From: Pycnopodia helianthoides
Lineage: Eukaryota; Echinodermata; Asteroidea; Forcipulatida; Asteriidae
DNA length: 64,000 nucleotides
Direction of reading: 5' to 3'
Assembly: GCA_032158295.1 (NCBI GenBank)
Contig: CM063256.1
Span: 6,979,725-7,043,724, forward strand
The position numbers were made by a program, and so were the translations under genes. The notes under the pieces were generated by a model that was given only the letters and a program-made list of their open reading frames with translations, was not told where the DNA came from and searched no databases. Position 1 is the first letter of the stretch. Every line of letters starts with the position of its first letter. Positions 11,778 through 24,700 of this stretch are shown piece by piece.

Positions 11778-12073
11778 TTAAAGGGTATTTGCTCCAAAGA
11801 TCAATCACCATAACAACTTACTTGCTTTATAAGAAGCACTGCTGTCGATAATGTTTAACATTTTGAGAAACGATTCCCTTCTAAGAAATGTGGTTCAAAG
11901 GAACGTTTCTCAGATTGTGTATTCCAATAACTGATTGATCTTCCTGCGGGGACATAACTGCTCCAGATTTTCGACGATATCTCAGAAACGCTACCACCTT
12001 TTGAAATGAAACTTTCTCTGTAGGACTAAAACAATCGAACGGTTAAAACAGAAGATGTATACTCTGCCTTTAA
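11778..12073. mobile_element. MITE family C copy, TTAA-flanked
   Basis: Starts TTAAAGGGTATTTGCTCC and ends TACTCTGCCTTTAA. The interior has CGATATCTCAGAAACGCTAC, shared with copies at about 39850-40221 and, more diverged, 49079-49450; another fragment lies at about 12405-12510. No ORF of note. Confidence 0.65.
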
Positions 12074-13445
12074 TAACAATGGTCGGCTTAGTTCTTGACT
12101 TGTTTATGTTAATGCAGGGAGCTGTGCTTGCCTGAGCTGATAGTTTATTCCATGCATCAATATATTGTGTTGAGACCAAAGACTAATTAATTAACGAATG
12201 GAAGAGGGAATCTTGCTAAACCTATGCTCTTCTTTTTTAATAACATTTTGAAGAGGCACTCTAACAAATAATTGTGAAAAAGGCCTTAGCCTTGTACCTC
12301 CCGTAATTTGAAATATTCTAACAATAAAAATATCTCAAGCGTTGTGTTTCGAGGGTATGTAAGACCACAGAGCATGCAAGGACCAGACCTTGCAGCCCAC
12401 CACTGCAGCTCAGGTAAAAAAATATTCGCTCCGGTTTTTCGGTGATATCTCAAAAACGCGACCACCCTTTAAAGTGAAATTTTCACAGGTTAGTTTTATT
12501 GTATGTACATGTACCTACGATTATATAGGATTAACACACTCAGTAGGCTCCAGTTACCAAACGTGTACTGTGCCTCTGCAGCATAAATGTTTTACTCATT
12601 ATATTCCCCCGTACAAACATTATCACCCAATCACTCCTCTATGTCACCGTACATAGTACCCCCATTAGTTCTGCCAGCGTCTTTTGTGTGTACAAAATCG
12701 GCCTGTCAATTATCTGTCAATTGTCAATGGTAGATGATTTAAACTAGTAACATTTATTATTCAATAACAAATAAGCTTAAATTTGCCCAGGCAATACCTA
12801 GACATGTAAACAACACTCAGATAAAGAAATCGTTGACAAAATACAAAAACAAACCCTTTTTAGCCTATGGATTAAGCTTGGAGGCAGGTGCTGACAACGT
12901 ACTGCAGTTACGTTTCTCCCAATTAGGTGCTGCGTTTTATTTAGGGTGGGCGGAAAAAGCACAATGGAATATCGCCATATTGCACTTTTCCAGCAGAAAT
13001 GTTTTAGAAAGCGAAAAAGTTCAAAAACCTGTCTTAAAATGTTTCTGGTTGTTCAAGCGCCTTGAGTACCTTATAGGTTATTGTTAATGGAAGGTCCCCT
13101 ATGCTTGGGCGATCATGAGGCCAACACTCTACGGTTTACCATGTTTCAATATTCTGTATTGTGCTGTGGGTATAGGCCTAGTTCATACCGGTATGATATT
13201 TAATAACGGAAACAGTTATTTATTTAATATTAATGATAATTTCTTAAGTTAAAACTTAAAAACTCATTGGCTTATTTTCAGCGTCAAATCGATTTTAACA
13301 TCAAACTTTGAACGTGTGGCATTCTCAGAGGACAACATGCTGTTTTTGAGCAATAAGGAAGAAGATAAAAATCAACTTTAATTGAAGTGATTTAAAACCA
13401 AACACACGCAACAGTGTTATGAGCTAAAAAATAAAAACAACAGCC

Positions 13446-13637
13446 GGGCCCAATTTCATAGAGCTGCTTAAGCACAACAAGTAGCTAAGCACAACACAAA
13501 TATGCTTACCAGAATAAGGTTATCGGCAAAAACACCCATGTCACGTGTACAATTTGTGACTAGTTTTGTGACTCATTTCTGCTTAGCAGAACATTTTTAA
13601 GCAACATTTTTTGCTGAAGCAGCTTTGTGAAAGTGGG
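13446..13637. mobile_element. MITE family F copy
   Basis: GGGCCCAATTTCATAGAGCT at the left and, inverted, AGCAGCTTTGTGAAAGTGGG at the right; about 192 bp, able to fold into one long imperfect hairpin. Same family as the element at the palindrome pivot. Confidence 0.7.
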
Positions 13638-14632
13638 TACTGGTTCAATCATTTCAAAATATCAAGTGTTTAAAATACTTTATTTCCACTTAATCTATCA
13701 ATGAAACATACACTGATAAGTATAGCGAACACAGGGTGGGTGTTCAGTGGATGGCACACAAAAGCCTGGCAGTTTTAGAACTATCAATGTTTACAGTTTG
13801 ATCTAAAACTAAGTTGATGCCACGCTCGATTGAAATGTACTTCATTTGCATTCTGAGAATGTTCCAAATCCCTCCGTAATGGAGTCAGGATGATGTGGAA
13901 ATGGACACCAATGTGCATATCGTCATGCAGATGAAACTGCCAGAAGATGTACGACACTATGTATTATGGCTTTTGAGGCATTGCATGGTGAACATCAATG
14001 AACATTATTTTTACAACATTGCTTCAGTTTAAGTTCTTCTTAATGGGTACGATCAAATGTCTATGCAATTTGCCATTTTCCCCGTTCGGTGTGCAGGCAC
14101 ATTTGCGTAACAGGTCACGTGAACATTGTGCAAAATATTAAAGACAAAACCCTCAAAACCCTGCACTGCTCGGATATGCCAAAAACGTTCCGTCTGTACT
14201 ACCAAAGAAGAGGAACCATTTTGAAGTTCAGGGACAAAAATCACAATTGCCGCAATCAAATTAAACAGATTAATATGAACGTGAAATGGGAATCCAAGTT
14301 CTCAACAAAATCGTTTTTTCCCCTCAAAATTGAACACGATCGTTGTTTTTACGGGGTGTTTATTGATACATAGATGGTGAGAATTCATGTACATGTACTT
14401 TCCAATGGGTGACTTTTGAAAGCTATAGGTGGCAGCAGACATACCAGGTAAATTTCCATTGTTCACGTAGATTTGAGCATGCACACATTTTCGAAAGTAT
14501 GCTGCCACCGATAGCATCCCCAATCTCAATACGATTCCCCCTTAAAAAACCTTTGTTTATTAAATTATATTACATATGCATTCAGGTTTATTTACTTTCA
14601 TTTTCTGTTTTCTTTTGCAGTCAAGGAAAATA

Positions 14633-17201
14633 ATGCCTCGGAGATACCTGGTAAGAAGTACAAATAATCTCTGTGTTGTATTGTTTTTGTTGCATAAAAG
14701 TTCAAAACACTAACTAGTCTTGGTGCAAGACGTTGTTGTTCATTATCACCATAGAGCTATATATATTGACTAGAGCGCCAACTTGCTCTGAGTTTAGAAG
14801 CCACCCTGGGCGCAGACATGTTTGATGTGTTGCGTGACTACGGAACGATTTTAATTTTAAGAGAGCACACATGGCCGCGAAAATTTTGCATTCGGCGTGC
14901 GCGCTTACGTACGCGCCATATTTAATCTAACGATCATTGCTCTTGTAAACAGGTGATTTTAGTGATGTCTTAAAAAAATATGTAGTAGGTGATTCTCTGA
15001 TGTTGTTACTTACGTCTTAGGAAAAATGCTGAGTTGAACTAAAGCCTTGTTTGGGAGGATTCAATGCTTCAAGATGTCAAGGGGAAAAAAAACGAAATCT
15101 GCTTCAAGGATACACAATATGCCGGCAAGAATGACGAACTCAAAAAAAAAAAAACGTATACGCGCAAACGCACATGTTAAACATGACGCACATGACGCTC
15201 GCAGTTTGTACGCTCATTAGCAGATTGTGCGTTCTCATTTGCTGCATATTTGGTTCGATGACGCATAGAAAAGAACAAACGCTTTATCATGCAAATAGCC
15301 GTACAATTGCCGTACAAAATTTCAAGCTTTTGTATTGGTTTGTACATAAACATGGATGCGCCCACACGGCTTCAAAACCTTAGTGCGTGTATAACGGGGT
15401 GTTAGCGCTCTAGTCAATATATATAGCTCTATGATTATCACTCAACTATCGCGATTCACCGCGCCGCGCACACAGAACGCCCTCTATCGGTGGAATAGTC
15501 GCGTCGTGAGTAGTGTTGAGTGTTTGTAGGCCCTTTGGTTTTACTAACTCAACAAGAACGTCTTGTACCAAGACTAAACAGTAACCAGTGACCAAGAAGA
15601 AATGGTCGCACTATTTCCCCTTCTAGCCTCGATTTGGTTCAATTGATATTAGTGGAAGAATTAAGCTCAGGGTGAATTGACCATAATGAAGGTCTATTAA
15701 TACCCCAATCTCAATGTAGCCATAGCCATTAATTAATACAACCAAAGCCGCTGATTTGTTTACAGCCTTGAACTTCAGAGCCTCAGAATTGTTTTTTTTT
15801 ATTTTTCGTACACAGAAAAGGAGAACCTACATAGTACTGGCTCTCTTGGCAATATCCATCTCCCCTCTTGTTGTTTTGTACCAGACTCTCAAAACGACGC
15901 CCATGCGCAGAAACGTGCCACGGCGGGACAATGTCATGGCCGTTGATGAGACTCTGTTAATAAAGACTACCAACGGGAAGGCACCACCACAGACCCTCTC
16001 CTTGTCCCAACGCAACCTCACTGATACCACCTCCAACAGCTCACTGGATAAGACTAAAGTAAAGACCCTGCATCCCACGGAACCGAGTTCACCACAGGAG
16101 ACCAACAGGGTAGTAAAGGTGTATATTTATTCATCAACAAGAGATGTTTGGCTGAGCAACGGTGGACCCAATGGTGAACTGCAAGAAAATTGGATAACCT
16201 TTAAGGGTCCGCAGGTCAGGCACACTCTAAAATGCAACAGTTCGTTGACACTCGAACTCAGCCTAGGCGCCGATACCAAGAAATTTAAAGAGAATGATGT
16301 TGTTCTGTTTAACAACGTCGAGGACAACCTGGTGCCGAGGACAATTCGGATACTGCGCCAGGTTAGTTCAGCACAAGGGAAGAACGACCAGGTGTGGATC
16401 TTCAAGGCGCTAGAGTCAGCGTCCTACATGAGGTGGCGACAAGCTGTTGTGGAGTCTCTACCAGTCCACGCCATCCTGGGCTACCAGTTGACAGCGGCCA
16501 TCCAAGAGGTGTACGGTCGCTACGTTCCCGGCAAGCCGGCCGTGAGCCCCGAGGAGCCCCTGCTTGAGACAATCAAAAACAAGACGGGGACCCCTGTAGT
16601 CTGGATGGCTCGAAACTGCATCAACACATTCTGGCCGCGGCTGGATTTCGTGCACGATCTCATGAAGCACATTAACGTAGACACCTACGGTGCCTGTGGG
16701 AAGCATTCCTGCCAGCCAAGGCGCTCACAAAAGTGTCTCACACTCATGGAGAGGTACAAGTTCTACTTAGCTCTTGAGAATTCGGAATGCCCAGACTACA
16801 TCACTGAGAAGTTCTGGAACGCGCTCCATCACGGTATAGTACCCGTGGTGTACGGCCCGACCAAGGACAGCTACTTGAAGGTCGCGCCTCCAAATTCATT
16901 CATACATATCAGTGACTTCAACAGCACCAAAGAACTGGCAAATTACTTGAAACATTTGGATGAAAATCCCAAGGAGTACATCAAGTACTTAGAATGGCAG
17001 CAGAAGGGTTCGCATGCCCACGCCGGTGAGAACCCGCTGCCCTTTTGTGAGATCCCCGAGGTGATACGGCGAGTAAAACTGGGTCTAAATAAAAAGAAGC
17101 CCATGTCTGAATTCCCGATGTTTGATCACTGTAGACGTCAAACTGGCAGGAGTGGCTTTAGGCCTGGTGTGAAGTACAATACATGGAAACCCTGGTCCTA
17201 A
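14633..17201 (+). CDS. Alpha-1,3-fucosyltransferase, GT10 family (type II Golgi membrane protein)
   Basis: Coding exons 14633-14650 (start codon; exon begins at 14621 after TTTTGCAG) and 15816-17201, joined in phase 0 to give 467 residues. An unspliced reading could start at 15756, but the spliced N-terminus MPRRYLKRRTYIVLALLA gives a short basic cytoplasmic tail followed by a signal anchor (about residues 11-28), the standard layout for Golgi fucosyltransferases. The GT10 donor-binding signature is intact at residues 317-343: MERYKFYLALENSECPDYIT followed by EKFWNAL, then GIVPVVYG. Several N-glycosylation sequons occur in the stem (NLT, NSS) and the catalytic part (NKT, NST). The family transfers L-fucose from GDP-fucose to GlcNAc in N-glycans or Lewis-type glycans; which acceptor is used cannot be read from sequence. 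Length and the nearly single-exon structure fit animal FUTs. The gene is mirrored, in ruined form, at 26307-29020. Confidence 0.93.
14750..15433. mobile_element. hAT-like MITE with 8-bp target duplication, in the fucosyltransferase intron
   Basis: Perfect 29-bp terminal inverted repeats beginning CATAGAGCTATATATATTGA. They are flanked by an exact 8-bp direct duplication ATTATCAC (14742-14749 and 15434-15441). An 8-bp duplication is typical of hAT elements. The 684-bp interior has no transposase ORF. Confidence 0.88.
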
Positions 17202-17423
17202 GCTTCATGTGGTCTCATTGGACCTTAAAGTGATGGCTAAACTGAAGTACTATAGTGTCCAAACCAACTCCCTTGTACTGAATGGGTTATAACAACAACT
17301 GTCATAATCCCATTGACCTAAATCTTATGCAATTTTACAAATCAGAATCGTGTACTTATAATGATACTTTAAAAAAAAGTAAAATTTAAACAATTGATAA
17401 TAAATAGATAAATTAAACATGTA

Positions 17424-17433
17424 AATAAATAAA
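17424..17433 (+). promoter_or_regulatory. Candidate polyadenylation signal of the fucosyltransferase gene
   Basis: Overlapping AATAAATAAA about 225 nt after the stop codon at 17199-17201. A second AATAAA-like context occurs nearby; no cleavage site can be assigned from sequence alone. Confidence 0.4.
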
Positions 17434-18372
17434 CCGTCTTATCAAGTACTCGCGTATGTAACGGCTGGTTACTGTCATTCCATATGCAGGGTAATGTTTT
17501 TATTATGGCCGTAAATAGCCACACACACACTGCTCTAGTATTCATTCATTTAAAATTAAGCGACGGCTGTTTATTCAAGGAATTTAGAATCAGTAACACA
17601 TTTTGAATAATAAACAGAATGAAAAAAAATAATAAAATATAAAGTTTGGTACTGTTTGCTAAGTACTTCTTTTAGTTTAAAGTATGAAATAAAATATGGT
17701 TCTATGGTAATTATCAAAATCACCCAGATGTAAAACAACTTTGATTGATTGGTACATTCAAGACACCATGCTAGAAAGCCAGATACAACGAACACGCGTT
17801 GCGGGAGATGGGTTCGAAGCCTTGATTTTTTAAAAATGTTGTGTTTTTTTTGTTTTTTGTTGACGACACCATCCGCCTCAATGCATGAGGGTACAAGTTT
17901 CAGACTGTTCAATTTCAAACCTCCAAATTTCAAAACGCCCTGCAAAGGCATACGGGACGCCACTTATTGCTGTTAAGACCAAGAGTGTAGTTTTACAGGT
18001 CAGTAATCTAAGCCAACTATAAAACATGGGGCCCTGTGGAAAACATGGCTTCGCATCCGACGAAACCTAAGCCGCGGTACGAAAAGGGCCATGAAAAAAT
18101 GTTACCACGCCACGTCAACTTTTTTTCAGGAAGAGGGCGCTATATCAGTTGGACGGTTGAATAAAAATGGCAACTTCTACTTACGCACAATCTTCGGTAC
18201 TATTCCAATGGCAACGTGCCCTCCAGCTGAACAACAAAACTTGTAAGTTTCCCCGCGTCTTCACAAACTTGTAGAAAACACATTTATGACAACGCTGCTT
18301 CACTAATCCTGTCCAGAAACCGCACCTTTTATCTGCAATGAGGACTGTTCTGCACTCGTCGCGCAGTATTTC

Positions 18373-19162
18373 CGGTGTCATGACAAAAACTGTCCGCTGA
18401 CAAAAAGTGTCCGCTGAGCATGCGCAGTAGACCCCGGACACTATTTGGCATGTATTACGTGACAAATAGTGTCCGCCCAACAAATAGTGTCCGGGCGCGC
18501 GCCATGCTGCTGCACGTTTGCATGCACATGGACAGTATTTGGCAGATTACGGACAGACTTTGGCAGAGATTACGGTCAGTTTTGGGGCATTTTGAGGCTG
18601 TAGAGGGGAGTTAGGAATATATCAAGCAGACGAACACTTAATCTCAAAAGTATGTCAAGATTAGTATTTTACTTAAGTAAAAAGAGTGCAGGTTTAAAAA
18701 GTACGAATAATTGTGAAAGGGCTAAATGACACGAATTATTAATAATCAAATACAACCAAGAAAGCGTTCAAGTAAATACAAGTCAAGTTAAAAAAATTGA
18801 CGAACACTTAATCTCAAAAGTATGTCAAGATTAGTATTTTACTTAAGTAATTAAAAAGTGCAGGTTAAAAAGTACGAATGGTGACAGTACTATATGATAA
18901 ATAATACGAATATTTATAATCAAATACAAGCAGGAAAGCGTTACAAAAATGTAAAACTAAAAGGTTAAAAATGATCTTATCTGGATACGACGTCTTAACA
19001 GCTGAGAACCAAGGCACGCAATGATGATGCACGCTAACCGCGGACACTATTTTAGCAAGCTTCCGTAAACAATGTGACGTCATAGACGCATGACCAATCA
19101 GAACGCAATATGCTAATGAGCGGACACTTTTTGTCAGCGGACAGTTTTTTGTCATGACACCG
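18373..19162. mobile_element. Non-autonomous DNA transposon with long inverted repeats and internal direct repeats
   Basis: About 40-bp terminal inverted repeats, starting CGGTGTCATGACAAAAACTG at the left and inverted at the right. The left subterminal region (18374-18560) repeats GTGTCCG/CGGACA motifs many times in both orientations. Inside are two direct copies of a block of about 80 bp (about 18627-18710 and 18799-18880) starting CGAACACTTAATCTCAAAAG. No clear target duplication was found. No ORF. Confidence 0.75.
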
Positions 19163-19945
19163 CGTCTATCGCGTCTTTGTACCTGAAGGGATCCGGGGTG
19201 GTGCCCATACCTTATGCGTGTAAACAATAGCCAACGTGTGGTTAGACTGGTCCCCTGTCTGTGAAAGACTGGTCTACACCCTGGGTCTACAGTCCCAATG
19301 AGTGTATTGGAGACAATGATTTCATTGGATAAACGTGCAGTGACGTAAGCTTTCCATATCTGTGTTGTGATTGGTCCGAGGTGATTGTCATTGCACTTTC
19401 GATCGTCTGCTGCATGCAGCGTGTGCATAATGTTTGTACATCACGTGGGTCCCCGTTAAACTTGAATAGCGCCCTCACGCAGAAAAACCCCGCACTACAA
19501 AACAATAACAAACGTGTAAACAATGGTTAACAGAGGGACGGTAGCCTAGATGATTGAAGTTTTGAGGACTCTTTTACTCTTGTTAAAATGGAGGAAAATT
19601 AAAGTTATTATTTCAGGACTTACTGTGGGATTAGGGCAAATAAAACGACACATTGTTTCTTACCCCCCCCTTGCCCCGCCTACTTCTCTTTTCACAGCAG
19701 CCTCGAAATACATGTACTTCTATCTGTTTTTTATGCCCGATTTTTAATAATGTATACAAAATTAACAATTTTCATCAGAAAACATTGAAATGAGCAAAGT
19801 ACCACTGAGACATTTTTGTTTGATAAATTTTATCAAATTAAAGTTTTCCTGCCATTTTTGATTAAAAAGAAAAGAAAGAAAACAAACCAAGGCCTAATTT
19901 CCTTTTTCAAAACAGCCCAGACCAGAAACTTTGTTCTTCTTAGCC

Positions 19946-20320
19946 TTAAAGGAACATTACAGAATTGGTAAGAAAAGAACTTGTATAATATACTTTTTCG
20001 ATCACAGATTTACATAAAACTTACACGGTCTAATGATGATGATAGTAGAAAACATCCCTTGAAATATTTCTGTCTGAAATGCCATATTTGATGAGAAATG
20101 AATAAACTAATTTTCCAATTGGAGTTTATCGCTCAGTGAGCGTTTTATTCATTTGTTGAATCTATATGATTTCATGCAAATGTGTAATCGGTTTTTCACT
20201 ATTTTCTCGTGACCCAGATGGCCGATCGATCTCAAAGTTCTACAGGTCTGTCAGTTTATGCATATGGTGGATTACATAAAGTGCTTACACTGCCAGCAAA
20301 TGGTTTTTGCTAACAAAACG
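19946..20320. mobile_element. MITE family A copy with rearranged right end
   Basis: Left terminus TTAAAGGAACATTACAGAAT is intact. At about 20298 the expected terminus is replaced by ATGGTTTTTGCTAACAAAAC, the reverse complement of the family's own subterminal sequence, as if the last 20 bp had been flipped and the tip lost. Confidence 0.7.
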
Positions 20321-21560
20321 AGAGTTAAGTCGAGAGTTTCGGTGGATCATTATTGGGATTTTTTTTTTGGCGGGGGTGGGGGTCGTTTGAACCACCGGAA
20401 ACACCCAGCCTGCCTGCCAAACGGCCTAAATAGTGCAGGCAGTTATGTTGCTATATGGTAATAACTTTACAATATCATACAACGATCGCGCAAGCAGTTT
20501 TGGAAATGTTTGTTGACTAGTTCTGGAGTTTTAAGCATTGCACACTGCATTTGGCAAGCGGACCATGTTGAAAGAGAACACTATTGAGAATAACGTGTTT
20601 ACTATTCAGATGGTCCCCCCAAATGTTATTCAAATGAAACGAGACATACCATGACGTCATTTCCATTCAGTTTGTTTCCCTTGATGACGGCTGTATTGTT
20701 TGGGACCCCCCATAATTAAGTACGCAATAACCAGCCAACTTAAACCATCCTTTAAAGTTTACGAAACCCTTTTACATCATAAAAGCCCCTTGAATTGTAA
20801 ATGAAGAGAAACCATTAAAATTGGGTTTTTTGATTTTTTGGGGAAAAAGTGAAGAATTTTTTCCCAAAAAGGGGCCAATTTGATTTGTACTTTTTTAAAA
20901 CCCCCCGGGCCCCCAATTTCCCCGGGCCCCAAAAGGGGGCACTAAAAGGAAACCCCAAAAAAGGGGGGGTTTTGGGTTTTGGGGTCCCCCGGGCCTTTTT
21001 TGGGAAAAAACAAATTCCCGGGAAAGGGAAAAAGGGGGAAATTTTTCAAAAAGGGGGGGTTTTTTCTAAAATTTTCCCCGGTTTTTAGGATTTTTGAAAT
21101 TTGGGGGTTTTTAAAACAAATTCAAAAATTTTAAAAATTTTTTTTTAAAAAACCCCCCCGGGCCCCTTTTTAAAAGGGGCCCCGGGGGCAAAGGGAAAAA
21201 ATTCTGGTTTTTCCCCTTTGAATTTTAAATCAGCATGCAGAAGTTTAAAAGGGGGCCTTGTAAAAAAATAAAAATTTGTTAAAAAAATTTAAAAAACCCC
21301 GGGAAAAAAATTTTTCCCCCACCCCGATTTTTTACATCCCGGTAACCCAAAAAGGGGTTTAAAAAAGGAAAAATTTTCAAAACTTAAAAAAAAAACCCCA
21401 AAAAAAATCCATTTTCTGGGGGAAACCCCATAAAATTTAAATTTTTTGTTTAAAAGAAAAAACCGTTTTTTTAAACCCCGTCAAAAATTCCCCGGGCAAA
21501 CTTTAAAAATAACCCCCAAAATTTTTTTTCAAAAACCTCTTTTTTGGGATTATCTCCCCG

Positions 21561-21796
21561 GGGCCCAATTTCATAGAGCGCTTGGCACATCAATTTGTTT
21601 ACATAAAATTTTTGTTTTTAAAAAAACAGGACTACCACCTAATTTCCCCACTGATTTTCAGGAAAACAAAAAATAGCTAAATCCCTTTAACAAGCAATGG
21701 GCAAAAAGGGGGAAAAATTTGGTTGGTAATCCTGTTTTTTATCAAGTTCATGCTAAGCACATTTTCGTCTTGCAGCTCTATAAAATTTGGGGGGCC
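21561..21796. mobile_element. MITE family F copy at the palindrome centre
   Basis: GGGCCCAATTTCATAGAGCG at the left and an inverted, error-laden match (GCAGCTCTATAAAATTTGG then GGGCCC) at the right. Its midpoint (about 21678) coincides with the midpoint of the whole palindrome computed from its outer ends (about 21680). Confidence 0.7.
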
Positions 21797-24700
21797 CTGC
21801 TATGTAAAATTTTTGATAATAAATAAGGGAAAAAATTTAAAAAAGAATAAAAAAAGTATTGTGTTTTTTTCCAAAAATTTTTTGCCCAAAATTAAAATTG
21901 ACTTTAAAAATATCGTTTTTGTTTTTTTTTCAAGTTAAAAAATAAATTGAGTTACCGAGAAATAAAATTAAAATTTTTTTTATTTCAATGATCTTTGGGG
22001 ATTGTTCCCTCAACACACTTGTTTTTCTTTGCACATAGAGTCAATGAACCAAAACCCAGGCTGGGGGGGGAAATTTGTCGGGGGCCCTTTTAAATTTTTG
22101 TTTTAAGGGGCAAAATTTTTTTTTTTTATGATACACGGGGGAAAAGCGTCAAAGACTATAAAAGGGGGCTGATTATAAGCCAATGGAAGAACAAAGAGAG
22201 TGCACCGTTTTTCCCAGGGAAACCCCCGGCCCGGAAAAAAAGGGCAGGGGACCGGAGTTTTGGGGAAAAAAAAACCCCTGGGTTTTTCTCCCATTGATTT
22301 TTGAAAAGTTGTGGTAAGTTTTAAAAAAAAACAAAAATTTCAAACCAAAACCTGAAAACCCAAAAAACAGTTTTTTTTTTTTTTTTTTTTTTTTTAGTTA
22401 ATCACATTTTTTAAAAGAAATCCCTATTATTTTCCCTTTCCATATATTGTTTAAACCAACCGGGCTGGGGGACAAAGCCTTTACCCTATTTTTTTTTATT
22501 TTCATTTTTTTGTGCGTTTAGGGACTGTGAAAAGGCCGGGGGGTTACAAAAATGTACGACTCAGATTAAAGGAAATGTTGAAAAAATAGACTTTACTTAT
22601 TCTTCCCAACCATGGAACCCCCCATGAATGGTTTTCCCCTTCATTTCAATTCAAGGATTTTTTTCATGAAGAGTTACGTAAAACTTTAAAGGAGGGGTTT
22701 TAAATTGGATGGTTATGCAGTACTTAATCTTAGAGGCCCCCCAAAAAAAAAAAAGAAAAGTCATCAAAAGCAAACTGAAGGAAATGCGTCCCCTGGGGAT
22801 TTTCTCGTTTCTTTAAAAAATAACATTGTTTGACCATCATGAATAGTAAACACTTTTTTCTCAATAGTTTTCTTTTTCAACAGGGGCCGCTTGCCAAATG
22901 CGTGTGCAATGCTTAAAACCCCCGAACTAGTCAACAAACATTTCCAAAACGCTTGCGCGATTTTTTGTATGATATTGTTTAAAATTATTCCCCTATACAA
23001 CATAACTCCCCCGCCCTATTTGGGGCCCCCCGGCAGGCAGGCGGGTGTTTCCGGTGGTTCAAACGACCCCCACCCCCGCCAAAAAAAAAATCCCAAAATG
23101 ACCCCCCGAAACTCTCACTTAACCCGTTTTTTTTTAGCAAAAAAACCCTTTTCCGGGGGGGTGTAAGCACTTATGTAATCCACCATATCAAAACTGACAG
23201 ACCTGAAGAACTTTGAATCGAAGGGGCCCTCTGGGGACGAAAAAATAGTGAAAAACCGATTACACCCTTTGCAGGGAAAACATATAGATTTTAACAAATA
23301 ATAAAACGCTCACTGAGCGATAAACTCCAATTGGAAAATTAGTTTATTCATTTCTCACAAATATGGCTTTTTTAGACAAAAAAAATTTCAAGGGATGTTT
23401 TTCTACTATCAAAATCATTAGACCGTGTAAGTTTTATGTAAATCGTGATCAAAAAAATATTTATACAAGTTCTTTTCTTTCCAATTCTGTAATTTTCCCT
23501 TTTAAAAGGGTAAGAAAAAACAAAGTTTCGGGGCGGGGGTGTTTTGAAAAAAAAATTACCCTTTGGGGTTTTTTTTTTTTTTTTTTCTTTTTAATCAAAA
23601 AAGGGGAAAAAAATTTTAATTTATAAAATTTATCAAAAAAAAAATGTCTGGGGGGTACTTTGCTCTTTTTCAATGTTTTCGATAAAAATTTTTTAAAATT
23701 TTTAAATTTTTTATTAAAAATCGGGCATAAAAAACAGATGAAGTCATTTTTTTCGAGGCGGGTGTGAAAAGAGAAGAAAGGGGGGGGGAAGGGGGGGGTA
23801 AGAAACAATGTGTCGTTTTTATTTGCCCAAATCCCACAGAAATCCTAAATAATAACTTTAATTTTCCTCCATTTTAACAAGAGTAAAAGATTCCCCTCAA
23901 AACTTCAATCATCTGGGCTACCGCCCCTTTTTTAAACCCCATTTTTTTTACACTTTGTTTTTTTTTTGTATGCGGGGTTTTTCCTGGGGGCGCTATTCAA
24001 GTTTAACGGGCCCCACGTGATGTACAAACATTATGCACACCGCATGCAGCAACGCGAAAGTGCAAGACAATCACCCGACCAACCACAACACAGAGGGGGA
24101 AAGCTTACGTAAATGCACGTTTATCCAATAAAATTTTTTTGCCTCCAATACACTCATTGGGACTGTCCCCCCAGGTGTAGACCACCCCTTTCACAGGGGG
24201 GGGACCTTCCCAACCACACTTTGGCTTTTGTTTACACGCATAAGGGGGGGGCACCACCCCGGACCCCTTTTCAGTACAAAGACGCAAAATAGCCGGGGGT
24301 TCATACAAAAAACTGTCCGCGACAAAAAGTGCCCCGCCATTAGCTATTGGGGTTCTGTTGGGGTCATGCGAAATGACGTCACATTTTTTACGGAAGCTTG
24401 CAAAATATGTCCGGGGTTAGCGGCTCATCATTGCCCCCCTTTGGGGTTCCAGCTGTTAAGATTTCGTATCCTTTTTAAAGTTTTTTTTTTAAAACCCTTT
24501 TTAGTTTTTTTTTTTTTTAAAAACCCCTTTCCCTTTTTTTTTGTATTTGATTAAAAATTTTTTCGATTATTTATCATATAGCTGTCACCATTCGATTTTT
24601 TAAACCTGCACTTTTTAATTACTTAAGTAAAATACTAATCTTGACATATTTTGAGATTAAGTGTTAAAAATTTTTTTTAACTTGCCCCTTGTTTTTACTT

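Larger units (their letters stand above)
7491..14620. other. Non-coding interval between CSPP1 and the fucosyltransferase gene
   Basis: I find no supportable gene here. The interval holds the divergent 5' flanks of the two genes, a broken duplicate of CSPP1 exon 1 (9051-9246), hairpins near 9477 and 11668, MITE copies (11778-12073, 13446-13637) and a dispersed repeat also present near 50276. The ORFs of 60-94 codons found here have no recognisable motifs. Confidence 0.6.

Noticed and set aside
15827..16706. Minus-strand ORFs of 82-92 codons over the fucosyltransferase
   Set aside because: They are shadows of the coding strand with no motifs.
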